Source of the DNA: CANJIV01 sp046330225
Lineage (GTDB): Bacteria > Actinomycetota > Thermoleophilia > Solirubrobacterales > Solirubrobacteraceae
Direction of reading: 5' to 3'
Assembly (NCBI GenBank): GCA_046330225.1
Contig: JAXLTD010000012.1
Coordinates: 1 to 64,000, forward strand
DNA: 64,000 nt
A program made the translations under genes and the position numbers. This document shows, piece by piece, positions 16,822 to 26,864 of this stretch. The stretch's first letter is position 1. Each line of letters starts with the position of its first letter. Under the pieces are notes generated by a model. That model was not told the origin of the DNA and ran no database searches. It saw nothing but the letters and a program-made list of their open reading frames with translations.

Positions 16822-17753
16822 GCCTCACCGTCGTCGGCTCGATTGCGTTCGACGCAGTCCGGACGCCGTTTGGCGAGCGCGAGCGCATGCTGGGCGGGTC
16901 GGCCGTCCACTTTTCGCTGGCCGCCTCGTTCTTCACCGACGTCCGCGTCGTCGGCCCGGTCGGCGACGACTTCGGCGCGGACGAGTACGCGCCGCTGCGC
17001 GCGCGCGGCGTCGCCACGGACGACATCGAGCGCGTGGCCGGCGGGCGCACCTTCTTCTGGCGCGGGCACTACGGCTATGACCTCAACACTGCCCACACCG
17101 ACGACACCCAGCTCAACGTCTTCGGGGACTTCCTGCCCAAGCTGTCGGCCGCGTCGCAGTCCTCCGACGTCCTCTTCCTCGCGAACATCCAGCCCGACCT
17201 GCAGCGCCAGGTGCGGCTCCAGTGCGCCGACGCCCGGTTCGTCGCCATGGACTCGATGAACCTCTGGATCGAGACCGCGCGCGAATCGCTGAAGGAGACC
17301 ATCGCCGGCGTCGACTGCCTGCTGCTCAACGACGCCGAGCTGCGGATGCTCACCGAGCAGCCGAACCTCGTGCGCGCCGCCCGCGAGGTGCTCTCCTGGG
17401 GCCCGAGCATCGTGGTGGCCAAGCAGGGGGAGTACGGGGCAGCCCTCTTCACCGCGGACACGTTCTTCGCGCTGCCCGCCTATCCGCTCGAGGACGTCTT
17501 CGATCCGACCGGGGCCGGGGACAGCTTCGCCGGCGGGTTCGTCGGCTTCATCGCGGCGCACGCCGGGGAGCCGCTCACCGGCGAGCTGCTCAAGCGCGCG
17601 ATGGCGTACGGGACGGCGCTGGCGTCGTACAACGTCGAGGAGTTCGGAACCGAGCGGATCCAGCGCCTCACCGCGGCGGAGGTCACCGGCCGCGTCAGCC
17701 ACCTGCAGGCCATCACGCGCTTCGAGATGGCCGCGCTGGCGCTGCGCGGCTGA
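16818..17753 (+). CDS. PfkB/ribokinase-family sugar or nucleoside kinase
   Basis: 311 residues. The N-terminal GG motif is present as MLGGSAVHFSLAAS, and the C-terminal PfkB signature DPTGAGDSFAGGF carries the catalytic Asp and anion hole. It phosphorylates a carbohydrate or nucleoside with ATP; the substrate is not predictable. The start is an ATGA overlap with the upstream lipoprotein, an unusual partner for a cytoplasmic kinase. No Shine-Dalgarno is needed if coupled. Confidence 0.88.
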   Translation: MSLTVVGSIAFDAVRTPFGERERMLGGSAVHFSLAASFFTDVRVVGPVGDDFGADEYAPLRARGVATDDIERVAGGRTFFWRGHYGYDLNTAHTDDTQLNVFGDFLPKLSAASQSSDVLFLANIQPDLQRQVRLQCADARFVAMDSMNLWIETARESLKETIAGVDCLLLNDAELRMLTEQPNLVRAAREVLSWGPSIVVAKQGEYGAALFTADTFFALPAYPLEDVFDPTGAGDSFAGGFVGFIAAHAGEPLTGELLKRAMAYGTALASYNVEEFGTERIQRLTAAEVTGRVSHLQAITRFEMAALALRG

Positions 17754-17825
17754 GCAGCCGGGCCCGTTCGCGCTGGGCCTGCGGAGGCGGCGCGCGGCCC
17801 GCTCGACGCGGCGGTGCGCCGCCGG

Positions 17826-17831
17826 TAGGAT
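17826..17831 (+). promoter_or_regulatory. Leaderless -10 (TAGGAT) of the 84-residue membrane protein
   Basis: TAGGAT ends 7 bases before GTG 17839. Confidence 0.6.
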
Positions 17832-17838
17832 CGCCGCC

Positions 17839-18093
17839 GTGGGATGGACCTTCCTCTGGCTGATGGTCGGGCTCAAGCTGCCGATCGCCGCCCTGCTCTA
17901 CATCGTGTGGTGGGCCGTCAAGTCCCCGCCCGAGCCGGCGTCCGGCGAGGGCGGCGACGGCGGCAGCAAGCGGCCGCATCCGCTCCCGCCGCGGCCCCGG
18001 CGCCCGCGCCGCGGCCCGCACGGCGATCCCGCGCAGGCTCCGCCGCCCCGCGTGCGGACGACCGTGGCGCGCTCGCGCGACCGCGAACGCTGA
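17839..18093 (+). CDS. Small single-pass membrane protein with Pro/Arg-rich tail
   Basis: 84 residues. One transmembrane helix (about residues 3-27, rich in Trp and Leu), then a basic, proline-rich cytoplasmic tail ending RSRDRER. No known family. The GTG start is supported by the leaderless element 7 bases upstream, and a hairpin follows the stop. Confidence 0.65.
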   Translation: MGWTFLWLMVGLKLPIAALLYIVWWAVKSPPEPASGEGGDGGSKRPHPLPPRPRRPRRGPHGDPAQAPPPRVRTTVARSRDRER

Positions 18094-18102
18094 CGGTTCT
18101 CC

Positions 18103-18126
18103 GCACGGAGCGGGGTTCGTCCGTGC
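18103..18126 (+). terminator. Hairpin after the small membrane protein gene
   Basis: GCACGGA (18103-18109) pairs with TCCGTGC (18120-18126) around a 10-base loop. Confidence 0.5.
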
Positions 18127-18159
18127 GCGTGCGCCGCGCGCCCTGACAGACTTCCCGCC

Positions 18160-18744
18160 ATGCCCGCGCCCGTCTCCGCGCTCTCCGATGGCACGATCAT
18201 CCGGCTCATCAACGAGGGCCGCATCCGCGTCGATCCCTGGGATCCCGCCATGGTCCAGCCGGCGAGCATCGACCTGCGGCTCGGGCGGTCGTTCCGGGTG
18301 TTCCACAACCACCGCGTCACCTCGATCGACCTGCGCACGCCGCCGCCCGGCCTCACCGAGGAGGTCGTGCTCGCTGATCACGAGACGTTCGTGATCCACC
18401 CGGGCGAGTTCTGCCTCGGGACGACGCTCGAGCGGGTCGAGCTGCCGGACGACATCGTGGCTCGCGTCGAGGGCAAATCCTCGATCGGGCGGCTCGGCCT
18501 CATCGTCCACGCGACGGCGGGGTTCTGCGACCCGGGCTGGCGCGGCGCGCTGACGCTCGAGTTCAACAACCTGATGCGGGTCCCGATCGAGCTCTCGCCC
18601 GGGCTCCCGATCGCCCAGCTCTCGTTCATGACCCTCGACCGGCCCGCCCTGCGCCCGTACGGGGACCCCGCGCTCGGGAGCCACTACCAGGACCAGGCCG
18701 GGGCGACCGAGAGCCGCTACGAGGGCGGCGCGGCCCGGCGCTGA
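18160..18744 (+). CDS. dcd: dCTP deaminase (probably bifunctional with dUTPase)
   Basis: 194 residues. The trimeric dUTPase-fold signature is clear: GKSSIGRLGLIVHATAGFCD, followed by GALTLEFNN with the catalytic Glu. Converts dCTP to dUTP, and in the actinobacterial bifunctional type on to dUMP; the pairing of Arg/Ser around GKSSIGR and the ATAGF segment fits the bifunctional form but does not prove it. ATG 18160 is preceded at 7 bases by CAGACT, close to the leaderless consensus. Supplies dUMP for thymidylate synthesis. Confidence 0.92.
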   Translation: MPAPVSALSDGTIIRLINEGRIRVDPWDPAMVQPASIDLRLGRSFRVFHNHRVTSIDLRTPPPGLTEEVVLADHETFVIHPGEFCLGTTLERVELPDDIVARVEGKSSIGRLGLIVHATAGFCDPGWRGALTLEFNNLMRVPIELSPGLPIAQLSFMTLDRPALRPYGDPALGSHYQDQAGATESRYEGGAARR

Positions 18745-18775
18745 CGGCGGGTCCATCTGGCACACTCGTGCCCCG

Positions 18776-19114
18776 ATGAGCGCGGACGACGGGCACGCCA
18801 TCTCCTACAAGCTGCTGGCGCCGGGCACGCCGGTGGTCTCCTCCGACGGCCTGCCGATCGGGACGGTCGCGCGCGTGCTCGAGAACGAGCGCGAGCACAT
18901 CTTCGACGGCATCGTGGTCGACACCGTGGGGGGCGAGCGGTTTCTCGATGCGCCCGAGGTGGGTCGGATCGCCGAGCGCCAGGTGACGGCGACGATCGAC
19001 GCGGCGGCCGCCGCCGAGCTGCCCGAGCCCGAGGCCGGCGCCCCCGTGTTCCACGCCGATCCCAAGGCCGGACGGGTCAAGCGCTTCTTCGGCGGCGGCT
19101 GGCGGCGGCGCTGA
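18776..19114 (+). CDS. PRC-barrel-like small protein
   Basis: 112 residues. Residues about 8-75 form a PRC-barrel/DUF2171-type fold (GTPVVSSDGLPIGTVARVLEN ... FDGIVVDT). The C-terminus is rich in Gly/Arg. Such proteins are cytoplasmic modulators in ribosome biogenesis or photosynthesis; the role here is unknown. No Shine-Dalgarno is visible. Confidence 0.7.
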   Translation: MSADDGHAISYKLLAPGTPVVSSDGLPIGTVARVLENEREHIFDGIVVDTVGGERFLDAPEVGRIAERQVTATIDAAAAAELPEPEAGAPVFHADPKAGRVKRFFGGGWRRR

Positions 19115-19199
19115 GCCGGGGCGGAATTCGCCGAGCCGCGATCTGGCGAGGCCGCCGATCCGGTAAACACTCGGTACCCGTCACGACAGGAGCAAGCGG

Positions 19200-20531
<1,332 letters not shown>

Positions 20532-20561
20532 GGCCCGCGTCGCTGCGGCATACTTCGCGGC

Positions 20562-22718
20562 GTGACTGCGAGCGCGCCAGGAGGGCCGCCGCCGGACGCC
20601 GAGGCGTCGGAGTTCTTTCGCGCGCTCGTCGGAATCCTGCCCGCGATCAGCTATGCCACGTCGTTCGAGCCGGGCTTCCCGCTCACCTACGTCAGCCCGC
20701 AGGTGCTCGACATCCTCGGGTACGAGTCGCAGCAGTTCCTGGAGGATCAGACGCTCTGGTACCGCCTGATGCATCCGGACGACCGCGGCGAGGTCGAGCG
20801 CAACGAGCACTGGATCTGGGAGAAGGGCGCCGGGGCCGACGGCCTCCTCGACCGCACCTGGCGCATGATCGCGGCCGACGGCAGGGTGGTCTGGTTCCGG
20901 GAGCTGGAGCGGGTCATCCGCTCGGCGGACGGCGTGCCGATCTCGACCGCCGGCGTCCTCATCGACATCACGGGCCAGCGCGAGGCCGAGGCCGCCTTGC
21001 GCTCCGGCGAGGAGCTCAACCGCTCGATCGTGGCGGCGCTCGACGAGGGCGTCGTCGTCATCGATCGCAGCGGACGGTACGCAGAGGCGAACGCCAGCGC
21101 CGCCCGCATCTCCGGTGTCCCGGTCGAGACGATCCTGGGCACCCGCGCCCCGCTGCCCGGAGTCGACCTCTACTACGAGGACGGCACCCAGGTCACGCCG
21201 AGCAACGCCCGCGAGACGCTGGCGCTGCGCGAGGGCGTGGCGTCGCGCGAGGTCACCTGCCGGCTCGTGCGCGCCGACGGGACCGAGCGGTGGGTGTCGG
21301 TCAACTACCAGCCGCTGCCGGGCGACTCCGGCGAGCCGCCGCGCGGCGTGGTGTGCTCGTTCGTGGACATCACCGAGCGCCGTGCCGCCGAGCGCCAGAT
21401 CGCGGATCTCGCCTACCACGACCCGCTCACCGGGCTCCCGAACCGGGCGCTCCTGGAGGAGCACCTGGCCCTCCAGCTGGCCCAGTCGCGCCGGTCGGGC
21501 CGGGCGCTCGCGCTCCTCTACCTCGACCTGGACGACTTCAAGCTCATCAACGACGGCTTCGGCCACGCTGCCGGCGACGACCTGCTGCGCTGGGTCGCCG
21601 CCCGGCTGCAGCGGCGCGTCCGCGCCGGCGACCTGCTCGCGCGCCAGGGCGGGGACGAGTTCCTCCTGCTCGCCGCCGACCTCGGCGACGACGCGCACGA
21701 CGCCGCGGCCTCCCTCGCCGCCGACCTCGCGGGCGCCCTCGACGAGCGGTTCCAGCTCGCCGGCGCCGCCTTCCACGTCGGGGTGAGCATCGGCATCAGC
21801 CTGTTCCCCGACGACGCCCGCGACGCCGACTCGCTGCTCCGCCACGCCGACGCGGCGATGTACCAGGCCAAGCGCTCCGGCCGCGGGCGGTCGGCCGTGT
21901 ACACCGAGACGACCGAGGATCCCCGCGAGCGGCTCTCGCGCACCTCGCGCCTGCGGGACGCGATCGGCCGCGGCGAGCTGGCGCTGCACTACCAGCCGAT
22001 CTTCGGGCTCCCTCGCCTCGAGCTGCGCGGCCTCGAGGCGCTCGTCCGCTGGCGCGATCCCGACCGCGGCCTGCTGGCCCCGGCGGAGTTCGTCCCCCTC
22101 GCCGAGTCGACCGACCTCGTCGACGCGCTCGGCGACTGGGTGGTCGACGAGGCCTGCCGGCAAGTGCGCGAGTGGCAGGCCGCTGGCCTCGCCGCGCCGG
22201 TCGGCTTCAACCTCTCCCTGCAGCAGCTGCGCCGCGACGGATTCGCCGCGCGCCTCGGCGCCCGGCTGCAGCAGGCGGGCGTCGATCCGGCGATGCTGAC
22301 GGCCGAGATCACGGAGTCGGCGACGAGCGACCCGGCCGTCGCCGACCACGCGCTCGCCGAGCTGCACGACCTCGGGCTCCAGATCGCGCTGGACGACTTC
22401 GGCGCGGGGTACTCCTCGCTGGATCGGGTCCGCCGGCTCCCGGTGAGCTGCGTGAAGATCGACCGTTCGTTCATGGCGGAGATCCCCGCGAGCCCGGACG
22501 CCTGCGCCATGGTGGTCGCCATTCTCGGCCTCGCCCGGTCGCTCGGCCTCGACGCGGTGGCCGAGGGCGTGGAGACCCAGGCGCAGCTCGACTTCCTGAT
22601 CCGGGAGGAGTGCGGCTTCGCGCAGGGCTTCTTCCTCGCCCCGCCGGTGCCGGCCGCCGACGTGCACGCCGCCGTCGCCGCCGCCGCGAACCGGCGGCCG
22701 TCCGGCGCGCCGCGCTGA
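20562..22718 (+). CDS. PAS-PAS-GGDEF-EAL cyclic-di-GMP turnover protein
   Basis: 718 residues. Two PAS sensor domains (about 15-145 and 150-280) precede a GGDEF domain with an intact GGDEF motif (about residue 363) and an EAL domain with intact EALVRW (about 492) and DDFGAGYSSL. Both diguanylate cyclase and phosphodiesterase activities are therefore possible. The N-terminus has no transmembrane segment, so it should sense a cytoplasmic signal. The GTG start follows CATACT by 7 bases, a near-consensus leaderless element. Confidence 0.93.
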   Translation: MTASAPGGPPPDAEASEFFRALVGILPAISYATSFEPGFPLTYVSPQVLDILGYESQQFLEDQTLWYRLMHPDDRGEVERNEHWIWEKGAGADGLLDRTWRMIAADGRVVWFRELERVIRSADGVPISTAGVLIDITGQREAEAALRSGEELNRSIVAALDEGVVVIDRSGRYAEANASAARISGVPVETILGTRAPLPGVDLYYEDGTQVTPSNARETLALREGVASREVTCRLVRADGTERWVSVNYQPLPGDSGEPPRGVVCSFVDITERRAAERQIADLAYHDPLTGLPNRALLEEHLALQLAQSRRSGRALALLYLDLDDFKLINDGFGHAAGDDLLRWVAARLQRRVRAGDLLARQGGDEFLLLAADLGDDAHDAAASLAADLAGALDERFQLAGAAFHVGVSIGISLFPDDARDADSLLRHADAAMYQAKRSGRGRSAVYTETTEDPRERLSRTSRLRDAIGRGELALHYQPIFGLPRLELRGLEALVRWRDPDRGLLAPAEFVPLAESTDLVDALGDWVVDEACRQVREWQAAGLAAPVGFNLSLQQLRRDGFAARLGARLQQAGVDPAMLTAEITESATSDPAVADHALAELHDLGLQIALDDFGAGYSSLDRVRRLPVSCVKIDRSFMAEIPASPDACAMVVAILGLARSLGLDAVAEGVETQAQLDFLIREECGFAQGFFLAPPVPAADVHAAVAAAANRRPSGAPR

Positions 22719-22825
22719 CGCCGCCCCGCGGCGCTCCCGCGACCTGGATCCGAATGTGAACGGCCGGTTGCGGCTGTGAGATCCCCCACACCCGGGCGGC
22801 GCCGGAGCGACCATCGTGACGGGCG

Positions 22826-23338
22826 ATGCTCCCGAGCCTCCTCACGTTGCGCAACGGCACCGGCGTGCGCCTGCGCCCGATCCGGTCCGACGACAAGGCC
22901 CGGCTCGCGGCGGCCCTCGCCCGCCTGTCGGACGAGAGCGCACGCCAGCGTTTCCTGACGCCCAAGACGCGCTTCACCCGCACCGAGCTGGCCTACCTGA
23001 CCGAGGTCGACGGTCACGACCATCTCGCCATCGTCGCGACGGCGGGCGCCGAGGAGGCGATCGTGGGCGTCGCCCGCTGCGTCCGGTCCGCCGACGATCC
23101 GCTGAGCGCGGAGTTCGCCGTCGTCGTGGAGGACGAGGTCCAGGGCCTGGGGCTCGGGACCGCCCTGGCCCGGGCGATCGCCGAGGCAGCGCGGTCGCAC
23201 GGGATTCGCCGGTTCACGGCGACCGCGCTCAGCGACAACGCTGCCGTGGTGCGCGTGGTCGAGACGATCAGCGAGCACCTCGAGCGCGCCCAGGCCGGCC
23301 AGGGCGTGGTCGCCTTCGTCGCCGACCTGGCGGCGTAG
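22826..23338 (+). CDS. GNAT-family N-acetyltransferase
   Basis: 170 residues with the GNAT core: an N-terminal RLRPIRSDDKARL, the acetyl-CoA-binding motif VQGLGLGTALARAIAEAA, and a C-terminal strand. Substrate unknown. Similar domains occur fused to acetyl-CoA synthetases (Pat-type protein acetyltransferases), so a protein substrate is possible. CATCGT lies 8 bases before the ATG. Confidence 0.85.
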   Translation: MLPSLLTLRNGTGVRLRPIRSDDKARLAAALARLSDESARQRFLTPKTRFTRTELAYLTEVDGHDHLAIVATAGAEEAIVGVARCVRSADDPLSAEFAVVVEDEVQGLGLGTALARAIAEAARSHGIRRFTATALSDNAAVVRVVETISEHLERAQAGQGVVAFVADLAA

Positions 23339-23374
23339 GCCGGCCGCGGCCCCGCCCCTGGGCGCCCGGCCGGC
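23339..23374 (+). terminator. Possible hairpin after the GNAT gene
   Basis: GCCGGCCG (23339-23346) pairs with CGGCCGGC (23367-23374), with a 20-base GC-rich loop between them. Confidence 0.4.
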
Positions 23375-23389
23375 TGGCATGATCCGCCC

Positions 23390-23737
23390 GTGCGCGACCG
23401 CGGCCCCTTCCGCCTCACCGTCCGCCACGGCCCGAAGGTCGCCAAGGCTCGCTTCGCGACGCTGGACGAGGCCGTCGACGCCCTGGAAGCCCAGCTCGAC
23501 GCGATCGTCCCGGGCGCCCGCCGCAAGGAGATCGACCTGCGCGTGCGGCAGTTCGACCCCGCCCAGCAGATCGTCGCGCGCGGCGAGATCGCGGGGCCCG
23601 GCGGCACGCGCGGCGGCGTCGACCTGCGCGGCGACGCCTCGTCGGAGGCGTACACCGGGCGGTTGAGCCGCCAGGCGGTCGATCCGGCCCGCGGTGAGAC
23701 GGCCTTCGACGCGCTGCGCCGCGTGCTGGGCGGCTGA
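23390..23737 (+). CDS. Conserved hypothetical protein (115 residues)
   Basis: I do not recognise a family. The N-terminal half is an alternating beta/alpha stretch (FRLTVRHGPKVAKARFATLDEAVDAL), resembling small ligand-binding or antitoxin-like folds; the rest is charged. GTG 23390 follows CATGAT by 6 bases. Convergent with the YgjP-like peptidase gene, 13 bases apart. Confidence 0.6.
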   Translation: MRDRGPFRLTVRHGPKVAKARFATLDEAVDALEAQLDAIVPGARRKEIDLRVRQFDPAQQIVARGEIAGPGGTRGGVDLRGDASSEAYTGRLSRQAVDPARGETAFDALRRVLGG

Positions 23738-23750
23738 GGATGCGGGCCGC

Positions 23751-24419
23751 TCAGGCCGGCGGCAGGACGAGCGCCGAGCCGTAGCGGCGCAGCCAGGCCT
23801 CGTGCTCCCGGTGATCCGGGCGCCAACGGGCGAGAAGGTCCCAGAAGCGGCGGGAGTGGTTGGGCACCTCGAGGTGGCAGACCTCGTGCCACACGACGGT
23901 CTCGAGGACGTTGTCGGGGGCGAGCAGCAGGCGCCAGTTGAAGCTCATCGTCCCGTCGGGGGCGCAGCTCGCCCAGCGTGTGCGCTGGCCGCGGATCGCC
24001 AGGCGGCGGTATCCCGTGCCGGTGGCGGCACAGGCGGTGTCGAGCCGCGGAACGATCTCGCTGCGGGCCGCCCGGCGGTACCAGCGCTCGAGCGCCGGGT
24101 CCCGTTCGGGCCCGGCAGGGACGAGCAGGCGGTCGCCGCGCCGGTGCGCGCGCGTGCGTCCGGCCTCCGGCACGAGCCGGAGCCGCTCGTCCAGGTAGGG
24201 CGCGACCCCGGGGGCCAGCGCCAGCTCGGCCTCGGCCTCGCCAAACTCGGCCAGGCGCCGCTCGATCCAGGGGCGCAGCTCGTCCACGGCGGCCCGGGCG
24301 TCGCGCTCGGAGGCGCCGCGCGGCAGCACGACCTCGACCGCGCCCGGGCCGCCGACGGTGACCCGCACGCGGCGGGCCCGGTCCGAGCGCCGGATCGAAT
24401 ACGCGAGCGGCGCCACCAT
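23751..24419 (-). CDS. YgjP-like/M48-type zinc metallopeptidase (DUF45)
   Basis: 222 residues. The zinc motif is WHEVCHLEVPNHSRRFW (HEXXH plus a downstream His), and the N-terminal half has the DUF45 beta-strand pattern (IRRSDRARRVRVTV). Cytoplasmic; the family is used in various processing contexts. ATG 24419 follows TACCCT by 6 bases. Divergent from the 107-residue gene. Confidence 0.85.
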   Translation of the reverse strand: MVAPLAYSIRRSDRARRVRVTVGGPGAVEVVLPRGASERDARAAVDELRPWIERRLAEFGEAEAELALAPGVAPYLDERLRLVPEAGRTRAHRRGDRLLVPAGPERDPALERWYRRAARSEIVPRLDTACAATGTGYRRLAIRGQRTRWASCAPDGTMSFNWRLLLAPDNVLETVVWHEVCHLEVPNHSRRFWDLLARWRPDHREHEAWLRRYGSALVLPPA

Positions 24420-24425
24420 GGCTCC

Positions 24426-24431
24426 AGGGTA
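24426..24431 (-). promoter_or_regulatory. Leaderless -10 (TACCCT) of the YgjP-like peptidase
   Basis: TACCCT on the minus strand, 6 bases before ATG 24419. Confidence 0.6.
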
Positions 24432-24481
24432 GACGCCGGCCCGGAACGCGCCCGGCGGCTCGGGCGCGACCCGGCCGCGGG

Positions 24482-24487
24482 TAGGCT
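24482..24487 (+). promoter_or_regulatory. Leaderless -10 (TAGGCT) of the 107-residue protein
   Basis: TAGGCT ends 6 bases before ATG 24494. Confidence 0.65.
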
Positions 24488-24493
24488 GCGGCG

Positions 24494-24817
24494 ATGCCCC
24501 GCTCGCGCGTGCCGCTGCCGCCGAACATCACCCGCCCGTACGTCGTCTACCTCAACGGGGTCCGGCAAACGCCGGGCACCGACTTCGAGGAGCGCGGCGG
24601 GGCGCTGCTGTTCGACCGCGAGCTCGTGCGCGAGGGCAAGCTGGGGTTCTGGCGCTGGTTCCTGGGCGCCTTCGGGATCGGCACCTACGGTCGCGACGAC
24701 CAGGTCGACGTGTCCTACAGCGTCGACGGCAAGCCGGTCGTCGCCCACGCGCTCGCCGTCGAGCCGCTGGGCCCGGACGGTCAGCCCAGCCGGGCGCCGA
24801 CGCCGCCGGCCGCGTAG
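24494..24817 (+). CDS. Conserved hypothetical protein (107 residues)
   Basis: Beta-rich, with motifs RPYVVYLNGVRQTPGTDFE and FWRWFLGAFGIGTYGRDDQVDVSY. No signal peptide or membrane helix. Family not recognised. The start is fixed by the leaderless element 6 bases upstream. Its last 37 bases overlap the convergent metF gene. Confidence 0.65.
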   Translation: MPRSRVPLPPNITRPYVVYLNGVRQTPGTDFEERGGALLFDRELVREGKLGFWRWFLGAFGIGTYGRDDQVDVSYSVDGKPVVAHALAVEPLGPDGQPSRAPTPPAA

Positions 24818-25707
24818 GCCCCGGACGGATCCCAGGGTCGCAGCAGCTTCAGGGCCGAGAGGATCGCCCGCGTCGCCGGGGAGCGGTTCAGCGTGAAGAA
24901 GTGGATGCCGGGAGCCCCCTGCGCCAGCAGCTCGGCGCACTGCAGCGTCGCGTAGGCGACGCCGAGCTCGGCCACCGCCTGCGGATCATCGGCGCGCTCC
25001 TCCAGCGCGGCCATGAGCCGCGGAGGAATCGTCGCCCCGATCATCGAGGTGAAGCGCTTGATCTGCTCGACGTTGGCGATCGGCATGATGCCCGGGATGA
25101 TCGGGACCTCGATCCCGCGCGCCCGCGCCTCGGACACGAAGCGGTCGTAGGCGCTGTTGTCGAAGAAGAGCTGGGTGATGAGGACCGAGACGCCCGCATC
25201 GACCTTGCGCCGGAGGTTGGCCAGGTCGGCGTCGAGGCTGTCGGCCTCCGGGTGGATCTCGGGGTAGCAGGCGCCCGCGACACAGACCGGGTAGTGCTCG
25301 GCGACCAGGGCCGCCAGTTCGTCGGCGTGCGCGAGGCCGCCCTCGACGGCGAGGAACCGGTCCTCTCCGGCCGGCGGATCCCCGCGGAGCGCGAGGATGT
25401 TCTCGATGCCCGCGGCGTGCATCTGCTCGATCGCGCCATGGAGGTCGTCGGTCGTCGCGCCGACGCACGTGAAGTGCGCCATCGCCTCGAGGCCGTGGCG
25501 CTCGCGAATCTGGGAGACGATGCGGATCGTCTTCTCCCGCGTCGAGCCGCCCGCGCCCCAGGTGACCGACACGAAGGTCGGCTCGAGCGAGCGCAACGCC
25601 TCCAGGGCCTCGAACAGGCTGCGCTCCCCGTCCTCGCTGCGGGGCGGGAAGAACTCGAAGGAGAAGCAGGGCCCCTCGGCGACGGCGAGCGCCTCATCGA
25701 TGCGCAT
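24781..25707 (-). CDS. metF: 5,10-methylenetetrahydrofolate reductase
   Basis: 308 residues, the usual bacterial length. It has the FAD-enzyme signature FSFEFFPPRSEDGERSLFE at the N-terminus (catalytic Glu), ACYPEIHPEA and LITQLFFDN. Reduces methylene- to methyl-tetrahydrofolate for methionine synthesis. The ATG at 25707 follows TAGAAT by 8 bases, which rules out the much longer N-terminal extension that the open frame would allow. Confidence 0.95.
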   Translation of the reverse strand: MRIDEALAVAEGPCFSFEFFPPRSEDGERSLFEALEALRSLEPTFVSVTWGAGGSTREKTIRIVSQIRERHGLEAMAHFTCVGATTDDLHGAIEQMHAAGIENILALRGDPPAGEDRFLAVEGGLAHADELAALVAEHYPVCVAGACYPEIHPEADSLDADLANLRRKVDAGVSVLITQLFFDNSAYDRFVSEARARGIEVPIIPGIMPIANVEQIKRFTSMIGATIPPRLMAALEERADDPQAVAELGVAYATLQCAELLAQGAPGIHFFTLNRSPATRAILSALKLLRPWDPSGAYAAGGVGARLG

Positions 25708-25715
25708 GGCGCCCG

Positions 25716-25721
25716 ATTCTA
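25716..25721 (-). promoter_or_regulatory. Leaderless -10 (TAGAAT) of metF
   Basis: TAGAAT on the minus strand, 8 bases before ATG 25707. Confidence 0.65.
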
Positions 25722-25808
25722 CGGACGGATGCGGGGCGGACGAGGCTGGCCGGGCGCGCGATGCCCCGCCCGGTCCCGGTCGGCGGGCGTTGGAGCCCCC
25801 ACCCCACC

Positions 25809-26813
25809 CTACGCCGCCGTCCACCGCTCCGAGCCCGCATCCTCATCCACGAGGCGCACGGCCTGGCCGGCCCGCTCGAGGTGCGTGAGGTAGCTGAGGG
25901 TCTCCGAGAGCCACCAGGCCGCGGTGATCGGGGTGATCGGCTGTCCGTAGACGTCGGGGATGATCTCGACCGCGGTCCGCGGGCCCGCCGCCAGCGCCGC
26001 TGCCACCGCGGCGAGCCGCTCGCTCACGAGCGCCCGGTTGGCCTCGATGTGGGCCTTGACGTCGGTGAACGACCGGCCATGGCCGGGCAGGCAGAGCCGG
26101 GCGTCGAGGGCCTCGACCACGTCGAGCGAATGCAGGAACTCGCCGGCGGGATCGGGAGTCCAGCCGTAGTCGTAGTAGAGCGAGACCCGGCCGAGGAGGT
26201 GGTCGCCCGAGATGAGCAGCCGGTGCTCGGGCTGGAACAGGCAGACGTGCGACGGCGCGTGACCAGGCGTCTCGTGCACCGTCCACCGGCCCAGGTCGGT
26301 CACGACCTCGACACCCGGCACGAGATCGCGGTCGGGCTCGACGATCTCCGCGATGCCGATGCCCTGGCCCTTGCGCGACTCGGCATAGCGCCGCAGCGGC
26401 GCCTCGGGCACGCCGGACTGGCGGGCAACCTCGAGCCGCCGCGCCAGCGCCGCGTCGGGATCGGCGGCCGCCTCGGTCATGTGGCGGTGGTTCGGGTGCA
26501 TCCACAGCTCGCACCCCGCCCGGGCGATGATCGGCGCGGCCTGGCCGTAGTGGTCGGAGTGCGCGTGGGTGCAGACGATCAGCCGGACGTGGTCCAGCGA
26601 GAGGCTGACCTGGGCGAGCGCCCGCTCGAGGTGGCCGAGGGACCCGGGCTCGTGCATGCCGGTGTCGAAGAGGACGATCCCGTCCCCGGCGGCGACCGCC
26701 CAGGCGTTGCAGTGCGGCACCCCGGGCCACGGCAGCGGGAGCCGCAGACGCCAGACGCCGGGAAGCAGACGCTCCCCGCGCCCCAGCTCACGCTTGCGGG
26801 CAGGTGCGGACAC
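25809..26813 (-). CDS. Metallo-beta-lactamase-fold hydrolase
   Basis: 334 residues. The di-metal motif is THAHSDHYGQ (HXHXDH), with downstream ligands in HETPGHAPSH and SGDHLLG. A C-terminal helical extension (about 250-334, PDVYGQPITPITAAWW ... THLERAG) is typical of the MBL subfamily often annotated next to acyl-CoA metabolism. GTG 26813 has TATCGT 8 bases upstream. Divergent from another MBL gene, with overlapping -10 elements. Confidence 0.88.
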   Translation of the reverse strand: MSAPARKRELGRGERLLPGVWRLRLPLPWPGVPHCNAWAVAAGDGIVLFDTGMHEPGSLGHLERALAQVSLSLDHVRLIVCTHAHSDHYGQAAPIIARAGCELWMHPNHRHMTEAAADPDAALARRLEVARQSGVPEAPLRRYAESRKGQGIGIAEIVEPDRDLVPGVEVVTDLGRWTVHETPGHAPSHVCLFQPEHRLLISGDHLLGRVSLYYDYGWTPDPAGEFLHSLDVVEALDARLCLPGHGRSFTDVKAHIEANRALVSERLAAVAAALAAGPRTAVEIIPDVYGQPITPITAAWWLSETLSYLTHLERAGQAVRLVDEDAGSERWTAA

Positions 26814-26821
26814 GGCGCGGC

Positions 26822-26827
26822 ACGATA
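26822..26827 (-). promoter_or_regulatory. Leaderless -10 (TATCGT) of the minus-strand MBL gene
   Basis: TATCGT on the minus strand, 8 bases before GTG 26813. It overlaps by two bases a TACCCT (26826-26831) facing the divergent gene, so the two promoters would compete for polymerase. Confidence 0.6.
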
Positions 26828-26864
26828 CCCTCGGCGCCCGTTTCACCGAGCTCCGAGGAACCGC